This document shows, in pieces, positions 18,549 through 27,447 of a stretch of DNA of 64,000 bases (the first letter of the stretch is position 1; every line of letters starts with the position of its first letter). Below the pieces are notes generated by a model. That model saw only the letters and a program-made list of their open reading frames with translations. It did not search any database and had not been told where the DNA came from. A program made the translations under genes and the position numbers. Origin of the DNA: Candidatus Thiovulum stygium (lineage in GTDB: Bacteria > Campylobacterota > Campylobacteria > Campylobacterales > Thiovulaceae); contig CP091137.1 of NCBI GenBank assembly GCA_021582295.1, positions 212,970-276,969 of the forward strand. Direction: 5' to 3'.

Positions 18549-20306
18549 TTGAGAACACATTTCGCTACTGATTTAAAAAATGTCCAAACAGGTTCAAAAG
18601 TTAAACTTGCTGGTTGGGTCAATAGTCATCGTGATCACGGTGGAATTATTTTTATTGACCTTCGCGACAAAACAGGAATTATTCAATTAGTTATCGATCC
18701 TGAAAGATCTAAAGAATCTCATTCTATTGGGAGTGATATTCGCGACGAATTCGTAATTATTATTGATGGTGAAGTTCGTAATCGTGGAACTGGATTAATT
18801 AATCCACGAATTGAAACTGGTTCAATTGAAGTTATCGTTGATAATTTAAAAATTGAAAGTAGATCAAAACCATTGCCTTTTACGATTGGCGATAAAAATG
18901 TAAATGAAGAAATTCGTTTAAAATATAGATATCTTGATTTACGAGATAGCGAAGCTTATAAAACTTTTAAATTAAGAAGTAGAGTAGCAATCGTTACTAG
19001 AAATTTATTAGATTCTTTAGGTTTTCTTGAAGTTGAAACTCCAGTTTTGACAAAATCAACTCCTGAAGGTGCAAGAGATTATTTAGTTCCGAGTCGAGTT
19101 CATCATGGTGAATTTTTCGCATTGCCTCAATCTCCACAAATATTCAAACAGCTTTTAATGGTTGGCGGATTTGATAGATATTTTCAGATAGCTAAATGTT
19201 TTAGAGATGAAGATTTAAGAGCTGATAGACAACCTGAATTTACTCAAATTGATGTCGAAATGAGTTTCTGCACTCAAGAAGATGTTATGAATGTTGCTGA
19301 AGCATTAGTTAAAACTATTTTTAAAGAAGCTGGACACGAAATTAGAACTCCATTTAGACGAATGAAATATAATGATGCAATGGAATTATATGGATCTGAT
19401 AAACCAGATTTAAGATATGACATGAAAATGGTCGAAGTTTCAGATTTATTTGCTGATTCTACAAATGATGGTTTTAAAAATACAGCTTTAAATCGCAAAA
19501 AAAATAGAATTAAAGCTTTAAAAGTAATTGGTGGCGATTCTGCATTTTCTCGAAAAATTTTAAAAGAACTTGAAGATTTCGTTATGAAATTTGGTGCTAA
19601 AGGTCTCGGATATTTTCAAATGCGAGAAGATGGCATAAAAGGACCTTTGACTAAATTTATGAATGAAGAACTTCTTAAAACTTTAGTTGAACGAACAGAT
19701 TTAAAAAATGGTGATCTTTTATTTATTGGAGCTGGTGAGAAAAAACGAGTTTGGGATTATATGGGTCGTTTGAGAATCGAAATTGCAAAACGATTGAATC
19801 TCATTGATAGCAATAAATTTGAATTTTTATGGGTTGTTGATTTTCCAATGTTCGAACGAGATAATGATGGCAATGTTGGAGCTTTACATCATCCATTTAC
19901 AATGCCAAAATCTCTTGATGAGGTCGATGATATCGAAGATATCGAATCTGTTGCTTATGATATCGTCTTAAATGGTATCGAACTCGGTGGTGGAAGTATT
20001 AGAATTCATAGAGATGATATTCAAAAAAGAATATTCCAGTTATTAAATTTAACTGAAACTGAAATTGATGAAAAATTTGGTTTCTTAGTTGAAGCATTTA
20101 CTTATGGAGCTCCTCCGCATGGTGGTTTCGCAATTGGTTTTGATAGATTAATTATGTTACTCGCTAAAAAAGATTCCATTCGTGATGTTATCGCTTTCCC
20201 AAAAACTCAAAAAGCTCAATGTTTATTAACTTCTGCTCCTGACAAAGTTGCAATCGAAAAACTTAGAGAAGTTAATATTCGTGTTAATGAAAAAGTTAAA
20301 AACTAA
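18549..20306 (+). CDS. aspS: Aspartyl-tRNA synthetase
   Basis: About 585 residues, bacterial-type class II synthetase. OB-fold anticodon domain (about 1-105; [20 protein letters not shown]), catalytic core with motif 2 ([16 protein letters not shown]) and motif 3 ([12 protein letters not shown]), and the GAD insertion. I place the start at TTG 18549 (reading MRTHF), because AGAGG (18539-18543) is then a well-spaced ribosome site. A longer reading from GTG 18543 would use that ribosome site as codons. With GatCAB present, it may be non-discriminating and also charge tRNA(Asn) (inference). Confidence 0.96.
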   Translation: MRTHFATDLKNVQTGSKVKLAGWVNSHRDHGGIIFIDLRDKTGIIQLVIDPERSKESHSIGSDIRDEFVIIIDGEVRNRGTGLINPRIETGSIEVIVDNLKIESRSKPLPFTIGDKNVNEEIRLKYRYLDLRDSEAYKTFKLRSRVAIVTRNLLDSLGFLEVETPVLTKSTPEGARDYLVPSRVHHGEFFALPQSPQIFKQLLMVGGFDRYFQIAKCFRDEDLRADRQPEFTQIDVEMSFCTQEDVMNVAEALVKTIFKEAGHEIRTPFRRMKYNDAMELYGSDKPDLRYDMKMVEVSDLFADSTNDGFKNTALNRKKNRIKALKVIGGDSAFSRKILKELEDFVMKFGAKGLGYFQMREDGIKGPLTKFMNEELLKTLVERTDLKNGDLLFIGAGEKKRVWDYMGRLRIEIAKRLNLIDSNKFEFLWVVDFPMFERDNDGNVGALHHPFTMPKSLDEVDDIEDIESVAYDIVLNGIELGGGSIRIHRDDIQKRIFQLLNLTETEIDEKFGFLVEAFTYGAPPHGGFAIGFDRLIMLLAKKDSIRDVIAFPKTQKAQCLLTSAPDKVAIEKLREVNIRVNEKVKN

Positions 20307-20328
20307 AGAAATTTTTTGATAAAAAATA

Positions 20329-20354
20329 AACAGAGAAGAGTATATTTCTCTGTT
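20329..20354. terminator. Hairpin after aspS
   Basis: Perfect nine-base arms AACAGAGAA and TTCTCTGTT around an eight-base loop, 22 bases past the aspS stop. Probable terminator, though only a short T run follows. Confidence 0.6.
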
Positions 20355-20379
20355 TAGATAAAATAAATTGGATAAATAT

Positions 20380-20532
20380 ATGAGAAATAAAGATGGCAAA
20401 CATGACCACGGAGACGGAGCTGGTTTGGGTTTTATCTTGATAGCAAGAAAATCTCTTAAACCGATAGAAATAAAGTCTGCAGATATTTTTTTTACTGGTG
20501 TCAAAAAACTTGTTTTAAAAGTTAATGCTTGA
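20380..20532 (+). CDS. Small ORF, possible C-terminal fragment of a SiaB-type protein
   Basis: 50 residues with GGA upstream, ending TTGA so that its stop overlaps the TTG start of ispE (coupled). The segment GDGAGLGFILIARKS is the kind of block seen near the C-terminus of SiaB/DUF6272 kinase-like proteins (remembered pattern, not searched). It may be a gene remnant that now serves as a leader for ispE. In other Campylobacterota this slot often holds csrA, which this is not. Confidence 0.4.
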   Translation: MRNKDGKHDHGDGAGLGFILIARKSLKPIEIKSADIFFTGVKKLVLKVNA

Positions 20533-21338
20533 AAATTTATAAATCTTATCCTAAAGTAAATCTATTTTTAAAAATAGTTGGTATTCGTGAAAATTATCAT
20601 CTGATATTTTCGAGATTTTTGCGAGTTAAATCGATTTATGATGAAATTAAATTTATACCTCATCAAGATATCGATAATCACGGCAAACTTAACATCGTTG
20701 GAAATTTTAATTTCCCAACCGAACAAAATATTATATATAAAATATATAAAATATTATATAGTAAATTAGATATTAAAAATAGAATTTTACTCGCAGATTT
20801 TTTTGATAATTATCAAGTTGAAGTTATTAAACGAGTTCCTATGATGGCTGGTCTCGGTGGTGGCAGTTCAAATGGCGCTACTTTTTTAAACATGTTAAAT
20901 GATACTTTAAATCTCAATCTTGAAATTAATCAAAAAATAAGTATAGTTAGAGAAATTGGTTCTGATATTCCATTTTTTTTATATGATATCGAAAGTGCAA
21001 ATGTTACTGGAGTCGGCGAAATTGTTGAAGAGACAATATTAAAAGAAAATAATTTAAATATTGAAATTTATACTCCTGATATAAATTGTAATACTGGAGC
21101 TATATATCGAGAATTTAGAACCAATTTTTTTAAAATAACAAATTTAAATGATATAAAAGATTGGAAATATATGAGTTCAACAACACTTTTTAAAGAATTA
21201 GTTAATAAACGAGATTATGCAAATGATTTATTTAATCCTGCAAAAAATATATGTCCAGATTTAGAAAATTTTGCTCAATCTGGTTTTTTGTTTTCTGGTA
21301 GTGGTAGTTCATTTTTTAGGATAAATTTAAATGTTTGA
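20529..21338 (+). CDS. ispE: 4-diphosphocytidyl-2-C-methyl-D-erythritol kinase
   Basis: 269 residues, GHMP kinase of the MEP isoprenoid pathway. ATP-binding loop PMMAGLGGGSSNGATFLN, N-terminal KVNLFLKI with the substrate lysine, and a C-terminal GSGSSFF loop. The start is TTG at 20529, overlapping the previous small ORF stop. The ends are tight: the stop overlaps the next ATG (21331) by eight bases. Confidence 0.92.
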   Translation: MKIYKSYPKVNLFLKIVGIRENYHLIFSRFLRVKSIYDEIKFIPHQDIDNHGKLNIVGNFNFPTEQNIIYKIYKILYSKLDIKNRILLADFFDNYQVEVIKRVPMMAGLGGGSSNGATFLNMLNDTLNLNLEINQKISIVREIGSDIPFFLYDIESANVTGVGEIVEETILKENNLNIEIYTPDINCNTGAIYREFRTNFFKITNLNDIKDWKYMSSTTLFKELVNKRDYANDLFNPAKNICPDLENFAQSGFLFSGSGSSFFRINLNV

Positions 21339-21557
21339 TTTTTCAGCGATATTCAAAAAACCGTTTGAAAAAATTGCTGAATTAGCAGATCGCGAATTTC
21401 AAAAAGGAAATTTATCTGTTGCAATAAAACTGCTCTTGAACTTTTAACTCTCGAAAATGGTGAAGATGAATCTTTGAATTTAGAAGATCGTGTCAGTATT
21501 AGAATTATAAAAAATATGGCTGATTGTGCTGAAGGAAGATCTTATGAAGGTAACTAA
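21331..21557 (+). pseudogene. Small conserved-looking gene broken by a one-base shift
   Basis: ATG at 21331 reads MFDFSAIFKKPFEKI and continues to VAIKLLLNF before a stop near 21447. One added base in the AAAA run near 21426-21429 joins it to the frame ALELLTLENGED...AEGRSYEGN ending at 21557, which gives one protein of about 75 residues. Both halves look coding (helical, charged). It overlaps ispE (8 bases) and gmhB (14 bases), as a coupled gene would. Either a real frameshift or a base missing from the assembly. Product unknown. Confidence 0.55.
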
Positions 21558-22140
21558 AAAAGCCCTTTTTTTAGATCGCGATGGAGTTATAAATATTGAT
21601 AAAAAATATTTATATAAAATTGACGATTTTATTTTTGTTAATGGAGTTATCGATTTTATTCACGAATTTTATAAAAAAAATTATCTAATTTTTATAATTA
21701 CTAATCAATCGGGTATAGTTCGCAATTTTTATAGTGAAAAAGATTTTGAGATTTTATCTGAATTTTTAATAAATGAATTTATTAAAAGAGATATAAAAAT
21801 CTCTAAAATATATTATTGTCCATGTTTAGAGAATTTTCAAAATTCTAGCAATTTTATTTATAAAAAAAATAAAAATATATATATCGATAATTGTTTTGAT
21901 GAGGTAAATATAAAAAATAATATAGATTGTGTTTGTAGAAAACCATCGCCTGAAATGATTTTAAAAGCAAGTCGAGATTTTGATATTGATCTTAAAAATT
22001 CAATTCTTGTTGGTGATCGCGATATCGATATTGAAGCTGGAAATTGTGCTGGACTTAAAAAAAGTTATTTATTAAAAAATAGTATAAATATCGAAAATAG
22101 TTATAGTTTTCGAGATATTTTAAAATTAGAGGAGATATAA
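21544..22140 (+). CDS. gmhB: D-glycero-beta-D-manno-heptose-1,7-bisphosphate 7-phosphatase
   Basis: HAD-superfamily IIIA phosphatase of about 198 residues with FLDRDGVIN, TNQSGI, CRKPSPEMI and VGDRDIDIEAG motifs. It removes the C7 phosphate in ADP-heptose synthesis for the lipopolysaccharide core. The cysteine pairs (CPC...CVC) resemble the zinc site of GmhB. I use ATG 21544 (MKVTKKALFLDRD) with GGAAG just upstream rather than TTG 21526. HisB-type phosphatases are similar, but no histidine genes are near. Confidence 0.85.
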   Translation: MKVTKKALFLDRDGVINIDKKYLYKIDDFIFVNGVIDFIHEFYKKNYLIFIITNQSGIVRNFYSEKDFEILSEFLINEFIKRDIKISKIYYCPCLENFQNSSNFIYKKNKNIYIDNCFDEVNIKNNIDCVCRKPSPEMILKASRDFDIDLKNSILVGDRDIDIEAGNCAGLKKSYLLKNSINIENSYSFRDILKLEEI

Positions 22141-22145
22141 ATAAA

Positions 22146-23363
22146 ATGATAAATTTTAAAAATTTAGTAGAAAAATATGGTTCGCCATTGTATATTTATG
22201 ATTTTAACCATTTTAATGAAAGATTTGCTGAACTTCGCAAAGCTTTTAGAGGCAATAAATTATTAATTGCTTATGCTGTTAAATCAAACTCAAATTTAAG
22301 TGTAATTAAAAATTTTGCCAAACTTGGTGGCGGTGCTGATTGTGTTTCGATTGGTGAAGTCAAACGAGCTTTAAAAGCTGGAATTGAAAAATATAGAATT
22401 ATTTTTTCTGGGGTTGGCAAAAGTGATAACGAAATTCGTGAAGCAATTGAACGAGATATTTTATTTATAAATATCGAAAGCGAAGCTGAAATGTTGCGAA
22501 TCGAAAATGTTGCAAAAAATCTTGGACGAGAAGCAAGAATTTCTGTCCGAGTTAATCCAAATATTGATCCTCAAACTCATCCTTATATTTCGACTGGACT
22601 TCACGAAAATAAGTTTGGTGTTGATATAGAAACTTCAAAAAGAATATATATTTATGCCAAAAGATCCGAATGGCTAAAACCTGTTGGTTTGCATTTTCAT
22701 ATTGGTTCGCAATTAACAAAATTATCTCCAATTCGCGATTCAGCTGAAAAAATTGGTAATTTATTAAGACATTTGAAATCTCTTGAAATAGATATTAAGT
22801 TTTTTGATGTTGGTGGTGGAATTGGTGTTAAATATTGCGATGAAGTAACTATTTCGCCAAAAGATTATGCTGAAGCTATACTTTCTGTTTTAGGAAATTT
22901 AGATGTTACGATAATTCTTGAACCAGGTAGATTTTTAGTTGCAAATGGCGGATATTTTTTAACTTCAGTTTTATATGAAAAAAAGAATGGTAATAAGCGA
23001 TTTATAGTTGTTGATGGTGCAATGAATGATTTATTAAGACCAAGTTTATATGGAGCTTTTCATGATATAGAATTTATTAGTAATAAAGATATAGATTTAA
23101 GTGAAAAAAGTTCAGCTGATATTGTTGGTCCAATTTGTGAAAGTGGTGATTTTCTAGCAAAAAATCGTGATGTGCCTGTGGCAATTTCGCACGGTGATAT
23201 TTTTGTAGTGAAATCTGCAGGAGCTTATGGTTTTTCAATGTCAAGTAATTACAATACACGAGGTCGAGTTGCTGAAATTGCTCTTGAAAATGGTGTTGAT
23301 AGAATTATTCGAGATCGTGAAACTTTTGAAGATTTAATAGCTTTAGAAGATAAATATATATAA
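22146..23363 (+). CDS. lysA: Diaminopimelate decarboxylase
   Basis: 405 residues, fold-III PLP enzyme and last step of lysine synthesis. PLP lysine in AYAVKSNSN; HFHIGSQ, the GGGIGVKY loop and EPGRF phosphate-binding segments; C-terminal CESGDFLAK with the cysteine contributed across the dimer. Starts five bases after gmhB. Confidence 0.96.
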   Translation: MINFKNLVEKYGSPLYIYDFNHFNERFAELRKAFRGNKLLIAYAVKSNSNLSVIKNFAKLGGGADCVSIGEVKRALKAGIEKYRIIFSGVGKSDNEIREAIERDILFINIESEAEMLRIENVAKNLGREARISVRVNPNIDPQTHPYISTGLHENKFGVDIETSKRIYIYAKRSEWLKPVGLHFHIGSQLTKLSPIRDSAEKIGNLLRHLKSLEIDIKFFDVGGGIGVKYCDEVTISPKDYAEAILSVLGNLDVTIILEPGRFLVANGGYFLTSVLYEKKNGNKRFIVVDGAMNDLLRPSLYGAFHDIEFISNKDIDLSEKSSADIVGPICESGDFLAKNRDVPVAISHGDIFVVKSAGAYGFSMSSNYNTRGRVAEIALENGVDRIIRDRETFEDLIALEDKYI

Positions 23364-23384
23364 AAATATATAAAAATATAGTTA

Positions 23385-23405
23385 TTCCCGCAAAAGATAC
23401 GGGAG
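23385..23405. terminator. TCCCG/CGGGA hairpin after lysA
   Basis: Five-base GC-rich stem with a loop of about ten bases, followed within 20 bases by a T-rich stretch (ATTTATTTTTTTG). Likely lysA terminator. Related in its CCCG/CGGG core to the other intergenic hairpins. Confidence 0.55.
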
Positions 23406-23504
23406 TTATATAATTTATTTTTTTGACAGTTTTATGCATATTCGGGTCAAGCCAAAATATGACGAAAAGGATTTATAATATATGAATAATAAAAAGTTTT
23501 TAAA

Positions 23505-23584
23505 TTCTATTTTTTTACCCGCATCAGAAAGAGCTTGAGTTAATTCAGAAGCCTTTTTAGGATTTATTTTAGAAAATATTTGCG
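23505..23584. repeat. 80-bp direct repeat, copy 1: remnant of the motE-like gene end
   Basis: 78 of 80 bases match 25503-25582. On the minus strand it encodes FSKINPKKASELTQALSDAG. One of the two differences is silent, the other changes M to I. It is a detached 3' fragment left of the Ter module, while the intact gene lies to the right. Confidence 0.93.
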
Positions 23585-23601
23585 GAAAAGTTAAAAAATA
23601 G

Positions 23602-24792
23602 TTAGATATTCAAAATCTCTTCTAAAATATTCTTGATTTCGTCATATGAAACTTTATAACTACTATTTTTATTAATCGTGCCTTTAATTTTATTAATTAC
23701 ATCTTCTGTAAAAACAGCTGAAATAATGCTTGAATGACTTAAAGCACGATTTTTATCTAATATTCTACTTATAGAATTCTTTCTAATAATTCCATTTCTT
23801 GATATTGCAAATAGATATTCAAAATCTTCATCTTTAATATTTTCTAAGTTTAATGAAAAAACAAGTTCTGGTTCAACAGCACTACTGTAATTTATAAAAT
23901 ATAATTGCCATTCCATTAAATTTGTTAATAATGCTAATTTGATACCAGAATACGCACTATAAGAAGTTGCCTGAAAAATCTGTTTCTCTTTTAGAGGCAT
24001 ACCAGCTCGTTTAACTTCAATCACGATGTAATCATTATTTTCAACTGATAAAACATAATCAGCTTTACGACCTTGAATTTTTTGTTCAGTTTTTAATTCA
24101 GTAATTTGATACCCAAGAACTTCTATTAAAAATTTATTTAATATCATTCTTGTATCACTTTCGTTATATTTGTTGTCGATAGCAGGTTTCAGCAATGATT
24201 TAATTTGATTAAAGTTATATTTAATCTCATTAATATAGTCTAAGATTATATCTTTTGAACTTCTACGAAATTTTAATTGCTTTTCATCACTTGATAATTT
24301 AGATAAATCTAGTCCAAAATTTTCAGCTATTTTTTCTAATCCAGATAGATAACCATCGCCAACTGCTCTAAATTTCCATTGACCATTTTTAAGATAAAAT
24401 TCTGCTATTGTTAAAGCATTCTCATTTGTTGCAGAAATATTAAATTTACGGTTTTCAGTTGAAATTGAAAAATTTTGCACTTCTCCAAACTTACCACCAT
24501 TTATTGTTGCAACTATCGAAATTTTTTGAACATTTTTATTTAGAAATCTCAAATCAATTTTTATAATTACACCATTTAATATATTTATTAAATATACCCC
24601 GTTTGATTGAAGATTATTAAAATATATGAAATCGCTTTCAGTTTGAATTTTTTCATTTGTTAAAATAAATGCAGAAATATCAATAGATTTATTATCTAAA
24701 CTTGACCATTCGATTTTTGCTTGAATAGGGTCAGAAAGAGATTCTATTAAAAAATTTTCACCTTTAACAAGATTTTTAATATTTTCAGACAT
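23602..24792 (-). CDS. TerD-like domain fused to a PD-(D/E)xK nuclease-like domain
   Basis: 396 residues. Residues about 1-165 are a TerD-type beta-sandwich: FILTNEKIQTESDFIYFNNLQS, KISIVATINGG, FYLKNGQWKFRAVGDGY. It lacks the full DFDLDAS and GDGDGDDE calcium motifs of the neighbouring TerD, so metal binding may be lost. Residues about 210-395 resemble the N-terminal nuclease domain of type I restriction R subunits/HSDR_N-like proteins: an RKADYVLSV...YIVIEVKRAG core (D...E-x-K). It overlaps the terD stop/start region by eight bases and is co-translated. Likely a stress- or phage-response effector (inference). Confidence 0.75.
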   Translation of the reverse strand: MSENIKNLVKGENFLIESLSDPIQAKIEWSSLDNKSIDISAFILTNEKIQTESDFIYFNNLQSNGVYLINILNGVIIKIDLRFLNKNVQKISIVATINGGKFGEVQNFSISTENRKFNISATNENALTIAEFYLKNGQWKFRAVGDGYLSGLEKIAENFGLDLSKLSSDEKQLKFRRSSKDIILDYINEIKYNFNQIKSLLKPAIDNKYNESDTRMILNKFLIEVLGYQITELKTEQKIQGRKADYVLSVENNDYIVIEVKRAGMPLKEKQIFQATSYSAYSGIKLALLTNLMEWQLYFINYSSAVEPELVFSLNLENIKDEDFEYLFAISRNGIIRKNSISRILDKNRALSHSSIISAVFTEDVINKIKGTINKNSSYKVSYDEIKNILEEILNI

Positions 24793-25357
24793 ATTTATCT
24801 ACGAAAGCTTGAAGACCAAATTTGTAACCAGTTCCAACTGCTTGAAATCTCCAACTACCATCTTTTTTATAAAGTCTGCCAAATTCAAGAGCAGTTTCAA
24901 TTGAAAAGTTTTCTTCGAGGTCATATTTTAATAACTCTACTTTTGTATCTTGATCATAAATACGAATATATGAGTTTTTAACTTGACCAAAATTTTGACC
25001 TCTATTAGCTGCATCATAAATTGTAACAACAAATATTAATTCAGATATATTTACTGGAATCAGAGTTAAATCAACAAGAATCGTTTCATCATCACCATCG
25101 CCATCACCTTTTAAATTATCTCCACTATGGAGAACAGAACCATCAGGCGATTTAAGATTATTGTAAAAAATAAAAAATTCACTTGCTGGAACTTTGCCAT
25201 TTGCACTTAACATAAAAGCTGATGCATCTAAATCAAAATCTTTACCAGTATCAGAACTATTTGCATCCCAACCAAGACCAACACCAATTTTTTTAAGACT
25301 TGGTGCTTCTTTATATAAATCTACTCGACCGCCTTTAACTAAATTAATCGAAGCCAT
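24785..25357 (-). CDS. terD: TerD family calcium-binding stress protein
   Basis: 190 residues, single TerD domain: GVGLGWDAN, DFDLDASAFML, the acidic loop GDNLKGDGDGDDE (calcium site), and the closing RLYKKDGSWRFQAVGTGY. TerD proteins belong to tellurite/stress resistance modules of still unclear mechanism. ATG at 25355-25357 with AGGAG nine bases upstream. Forms a two-gene unit with the downstream TerD-nuclease fusion. No terA/B/C/E genes are nearby, so this is a minimal module. Confidence 0.9.
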   Translation of the reverse strand: MASINLVKGGRVDLYKEAPSLKKIGVGLGWDANSSDTGKDFDLDASAFMLSANGKVPASEFFIFYNNLKSPDGSVLHSGDNLKGDGDGDDETILVDLTLIPVNISELIFVVTIYDAANRGQNFGQVKNSYIRIYDQDTKVELLKYDLEENFSIETALEFGRLYKKDGSWRFQAVGTGYKFGLQAFVDKYV

Positions 25358-25449
25358 TTTCGATACTCCTGTTATAATATTTTGTGATTATATAATATAT
25401 GAATAGTTTTTCGTAAATTATTAATTGCGGAGAAGTTTTAAAATTTTAC

Positions 25450-25472
25450 GATGAGGTCTTAATAACCTCATC
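25450..25472. terminator. Hairpin made of an inverted pair of the GATGAGGT octamer
   Basis: GATGAGGT (25450-25457) and ACCTCATC (25465-25472) form a perfect eight-base stem with loop CTTAATA, 19 bases past the motE-like stop. On the minus strand it is followed by A/T. Inverted pairs of uptake sequences act as terminators in Haemophilus and Neisseria; the same reuse is plausible here. Confidence 0.65.
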
Positions 25473-25490
25473 ATAATAATAATTAATTTT

Positions 25491-26039
25491 TTATTTATAA
25501 TCTTCTATTTTTTTACCTGCATCAGAAAGAGCTTGAGTTAATTCAGAAGCCTTTTTAGGATTCATTTTAGAAAATATTTGCGATATCACTTTTGGATTCA
25601 TATTTAACAAAATTTTTACCGCATCTTCGTTGTCCATTTCATTAAATATTAAAGCTGAAGCTTTTGGTTTCATTTTTGAAAAAGTATCTGACACTTTATC
25701 CATTTTTAACTTTTCGATATCTTCAAGTAATTTTTTATTCTCTTCGATTAACGATTTTATTCTTGATTCAGTTGCATTAACTTCAGCCGTTTTTCTATTA
25801 ATCTCATTTTCTTGATTAGTTAGCTGATTTTTCTTTTTGTTAAGTAATGTCGTTGTCGCTTCTCTTAAAGATTCCAAAGAACTCTCTTTATCATTTAATC
25901 GTTGAATTTCAAGAGCTAATTCACCTTTTCGTTCTTCGAAAATTTTATTACAATCTAAAAGTTGATCTTGTCCAAAAAGCATAGACGACATGTCAAAAAT
26001 AGCCAAACTTATAGCTATTTTTGTTGCAAACTTAGTCAT
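25491..26039 (-). CDS. MotE-like exported coiled-coil protein
   Basis: 182 residues: N-terminal signal-type hydrophobic segment (about 5-22), a long coiled coil (about 35-110), then an MgtE-N-like helical repeat (FSKMKPKASALIFNEMDNED, ILLNMNPKVISQIFSKMNPKK). This layout matches the MotE/FliG-like 'PDP' proteins of Campylobacterota that act in the periplasm with the flagellar motor. Starts immediately at the argH stop. The last 80 bases of coding sequence are duplicated at 23505-23584. The final residues (DYK) may derive from the inserted segment, because the repeat ends just before them. Confidence 0.7.
   Translation of the reverse strand: MTKFATKIAISLAIFDMSSMLFGQDQLLDCNKIFEERKGELALEIQRLNDKESSLESLREATTTLLNKKKNQLTNQENEINRKTAEVNATESRIKSLIEENKKLLEDIEKLKMDKVSDTFSKMKPKASALIFNEMDNEDAVKILLNMNPKVISQIFSKMNPKKASELTQALSDAGKKIEDYK
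25503..25582. repeat. 80-bp direct repeat, copy 2: native end of the motE-like gene
   Basis: Partner of 23505-23584 (78/80 identical). Lies within the 3' end of the intact motE-like gene. The segment between the copies is 1918 bases and holds only the two Ter-module genes and their hairpin. Confidence 0.93.
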
Positions 26040-27428
26040 TTATTTATTAAGTCCTGCTAACCAATTCTCAAAAAATGCAATCTGTTTTAAAGTCTGTTCT
26101 TGAGAAGTTCCACCATATGATTTACGACTATTCATAGAATTTCTAAGTGAAAGAATCTCATCAACATCAGAATTAATACGAGAGTCTATTTTTTGTAAAT
26201 TTATATAACCCATTTCACTTAAATCTATATTTAAACGATCAGCTTCAGCAACAGCTCGACCAGTAATATGATGAGCTTCTCTAAAAGGAACATTACAAAC
26301 TTTAACAAGATAATCAGCTAAATCTGTAGCTGTTAAATGTCCAATTTTACAAGCTTTTGCCATATTTTCACTATTTATTTTTAATGTTGCAACCGCTTTG
26401 TCAAATATTTTTAATGAAATAATTGCAGTTTCAACTGAATCAAAAACTCCCTCTTTATCTTCTTGCATATCTTTATTATAAGCAAGTGGAAGACCTTTCA
26501 TTACAGTTAAAAGCGAAATTAGATTTCCAAAAACTCGACCAGTTTTACCTCGCAAAAGTTCAGCAACATCTGGATTTTTCTTTTGAGGCATAATTGAACT
26601 ACCTGTCGAATAGGCATCGCTAAAAGTTACAAATTTGAATTCGTAACTACTCCAAATTATTAATTCTTCGGCAAATCGAGAAATATGAACAAACATCGTT
26701 GAAATATTAAAAAGAATCTCAAGCGCAAAATCTCGATCGCTAACAGTATCAAGACAATTTATAGTTGGTTCTTTAAAATCTAAAAGTGATGAAGTTATAT
26801 GTCTATTAATTTGATGAGGTGTTCCAGCAAGTGCTGCACAACCAATAGGCGAAAAATTATTTCTTTCGATTGAACTTTCAAATCTTTCAATATCTCGTTT
26901 AAACATCGAAACATAAGCCAAAATATGATAAGCGAAATTTATTGGTTGAGCATGTTGCAAATGAGTCATACCTGGCATTAAAATATCAGAGCTATTTTTT
27001 GCTAAATTTATTAAAGTAGCTTGTAAATTTTTTAAAAGTTTAATAATTTCACTATTTTTTCGTAAAACATATAAACGAAAATCTAATGCAACTTGATCAT
27101 TTCGACTTCTCGCAGTATGTAATTTTTTACCAGCTTCACCAATAATTTCAGTAATTCGACTTTCAATAGCCATATGAATATCTTCATCAGAAATTTTAAA
27201 TTCGAATTTACCACTATCGATTTCAGATTCAACCTGTTTTAAAGCAAAAATAATTTTTTCAACCTCATCAGCTGACAAAATGCCAACTTCTCGAAGCATT
27301 GTTGCATGGGCAATTGAACCAGCAATATCTTCTCGATATAATTTTTTATCAAATGGAAGAGAACCATTAAATTCTTCAAGTAGAGAAGAACTTTCTTCTC
27401 CAAATCTTCCAGACCACATTTTTGCCAT
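26040..27428 (-). CDS. argH: Argininosuccinate lyase
   Basis: 462 residues, fumarase/aspartase superfamily; cleaves argininosuccinate to arginine and fumarate. Starts with MWSGRF, has the TARSRNDQ block and the superfamily signature [15 protein letters not shown] at 27428 preceded by AGGAGC. Sits between nrdA and the motE-like gene in one minus-strand operon. Confidence 0.96.
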   Translation of the reverse strand: MAKMWSGRFGEESSSLLEEFNGSLPFDKKLYREDIAGSIAHATMLREVGILSADEVEKIIFALKQVESEIDSGKFEFKISDEDIHMAIESRITEIIGEAGKKLHTARSRNDQVALDFRLYVLRKNSEIIKLLKNLQATLINLAKNSSDILMPGMTHLQHAQPINFAYHILAYVSMFKRDIERFESSIERNNFSPIGCAALAGTPHQINRHITSSLLDFKEPTINCLDTVSDRDFALEILFNISTMFVHISRFAEELIIWSSYEFKFVTFSDAYSTGSSIMPQKKNPDVAELLRGKTGRVFGNLISLLTVMKGLPLAYNKDMQEDKEGVFDSVETAIISLKIFDKAVATLKINSENMAKACKIGHLTATDLADYLVKVCNVPFREAHHITGRAVAEADRLNIDLSEMGYINLQKIDSRINSDVDEILSLRNSMNSRKSYGGTSQEQTLKQIAFFENWLAGLNK

Positions 27429-27447
27429 TTTATAGCTCCTTTTTAAT

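Noticed and set aside
23473-23487. 15-base TATAATATATGAATA shared with the terD upstream region (about 25391)
   Set aside because: Low-complexity AT sequence; chance similarity is likely despite its position beside the repeats.
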